Assembly: GCA_030654395.1 (NCBI GenBank)
Contig: JAURXM010000031.1
Location: 1-64,000 of the forward strand
DNA: 64,000 nucleotides
DNA from: Aquabacterium sp.
GTDB lineage: Bacteria; Pseudomonadota; Gammaproteobacteria; Burkholderiales; Burkholderiaceae_C
Reading direction: 5' to 3'
Shown in pieces: positions 63,845 to 64,000 of this stretch. A model generated the notes under the pieces. That model was not told the origin of the DNA and did no database searches. It saw only the letters and a list, made by a program, of their open reading frames with translations. The position numbers and the translations under genes were made by a program. Each line of letters starts with the position of its first letter. Positions within the stretch are counted from its first letter, which is position 1.

Positions 63845-64000
63845 GTTGGTCCTTCGTGAGGCCACGCAGTTTTAAGGCTACGCAGTGTCTCAAGCTTGTC
63901 AATCTTGTGTTTGTCATCCCGTCGATGCTATTGCCGACAGGGGTACATCCGGCCATGTGAACCGGACGAACCCGCGATTACAGCAGGTTTTCAGTGCTGG
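63845..64000. other. Upstream region of rpmH, approach to the origin
   Basis: This last 156-base stretch holds the rpmH promoter region and should lead towards dnaA/oriC. A repeated ACGCAGT lies at both ends of a short AAGG-containing spacer near 63865-63885. I see no DnaA box (TTATNCACA) and no AT-rich unwinding element here, so the origin itself is probably further right. Confidence 0.45.

Noticed and set aside
63845-64000. DnaA boxes or oriC at the right end
   Set aside because: No TTATNCACA-type box could be found on either strand; the origin is more likely beyond the window.
1-64000. CRISPR array, insertion sequence, prophage, tRNA or rRNA genes
   Set aside because: I looked for regular repeats, transposase motifs, integrase-flanked blocks, cloverleaf sequences and rRNA stretches. 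None was convincing; the only integrase-type gene is xerC in its normal context.

Overview
This window looks like a 64 kb piece of a Burkholderiales chromosome, most like the Comamonadaceae and their relatives, that ends just short of the replication origin. The evidence is the right end, which reads inward as rpmH, rnpA, yidD, yidC and mnmE, the mnmG-rsmG-parA-parB block with two parS sites, GC-rich codon use, and betaproteobacterial gene pairs such as metK beside two lipid A acyltransferases and dapF-DUF484-xerC. Placement below order is inference. No tRNA, rRNA, CRISPR array, insertion sequence or prophage is visible. Coding density is very high: no stretch above 300 bases lacks a gene, and many convergent neighbours overlap at their 3' ends.

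Layout. 1-2.8 kb: the end of an exopolysaccharide/exosortase-type locus (partial gene, YdcF protein, two-module hydrolase). 2.9-9.1 kb: prfC, an AraC-type regulator, a large secreted protein of unknown function, an enoyl-reductase-like oxidoreductase and Hsp20. 9.2-13.5 kb: a three-gene MacAB/DevBCA-type ABC export operon. 13.6-21.4 kb: a YidB-like protein, HD-GYP phosphodiesterase, metK, two lipid A acyltransferases, a chemoreceptor and an acyltransferase-3 protein. 21.5-25.3 kb: dapF-DUF484-xerC-rlmI. 25.3-37.2 kb is a signalling region: AraC regulator, HDOD protein, two hybrid histidine kinases, two diguanylate cyclases and a second chemoreceptor, interrupted by a cytochrome b561/YceI/YceI set and a flavin reductase. 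37.2-45.8 kb: chromosome partitioning and tRNA/rRNA modification (methyltransferase, parB, parA, rsmG, mnmG), with a glycosyltransferase and a PEP-CTERM surface protein set between parB and parA, and a secreted Lys/His-rich protein between parA and rsmG. 45.9-53.8 kb: YkgJ-type and YchJ-type proteins, a sterol-desaturase-family enzyme, two SDRs, an RRM RNA-binding protein, and lptC-kdsC-kdsD for LPS. 53.8-58.0 kb: a CPA2 antiporter, a free-standing Hpt protein, an HD-GYP response regulator and a cyclic-nucleotide-binding protein. 58.1-64.0 kb: mnmE, a second sterol-desaturase-family enzyme, a 42-residue membrane miniprotein, yidC, yidD, rnpA and rpmH.

How the genes fit together. Two GGEEF cyclases, two HD-GYP proteins, two hybrid kinases and an orphan Hpt protein suggest multistep phosphorelay control of cyclic di-GMP. 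Both chemoreceptors have FliA (sigma-28)-like promoters, which points to a motile cell. The hydrolase at the left edge, the PEP-CTERM protein and the glycosyltransferase point to a PEP-CTERM/exosortase surface system, although the exosortase itself is not here. The least explained items are the split parA/parB locus, the 42-residue membrane protein with its own ribosome site, palindrome and terminator, and the hydrolase fusion that lacks a nucleophile in its first module.
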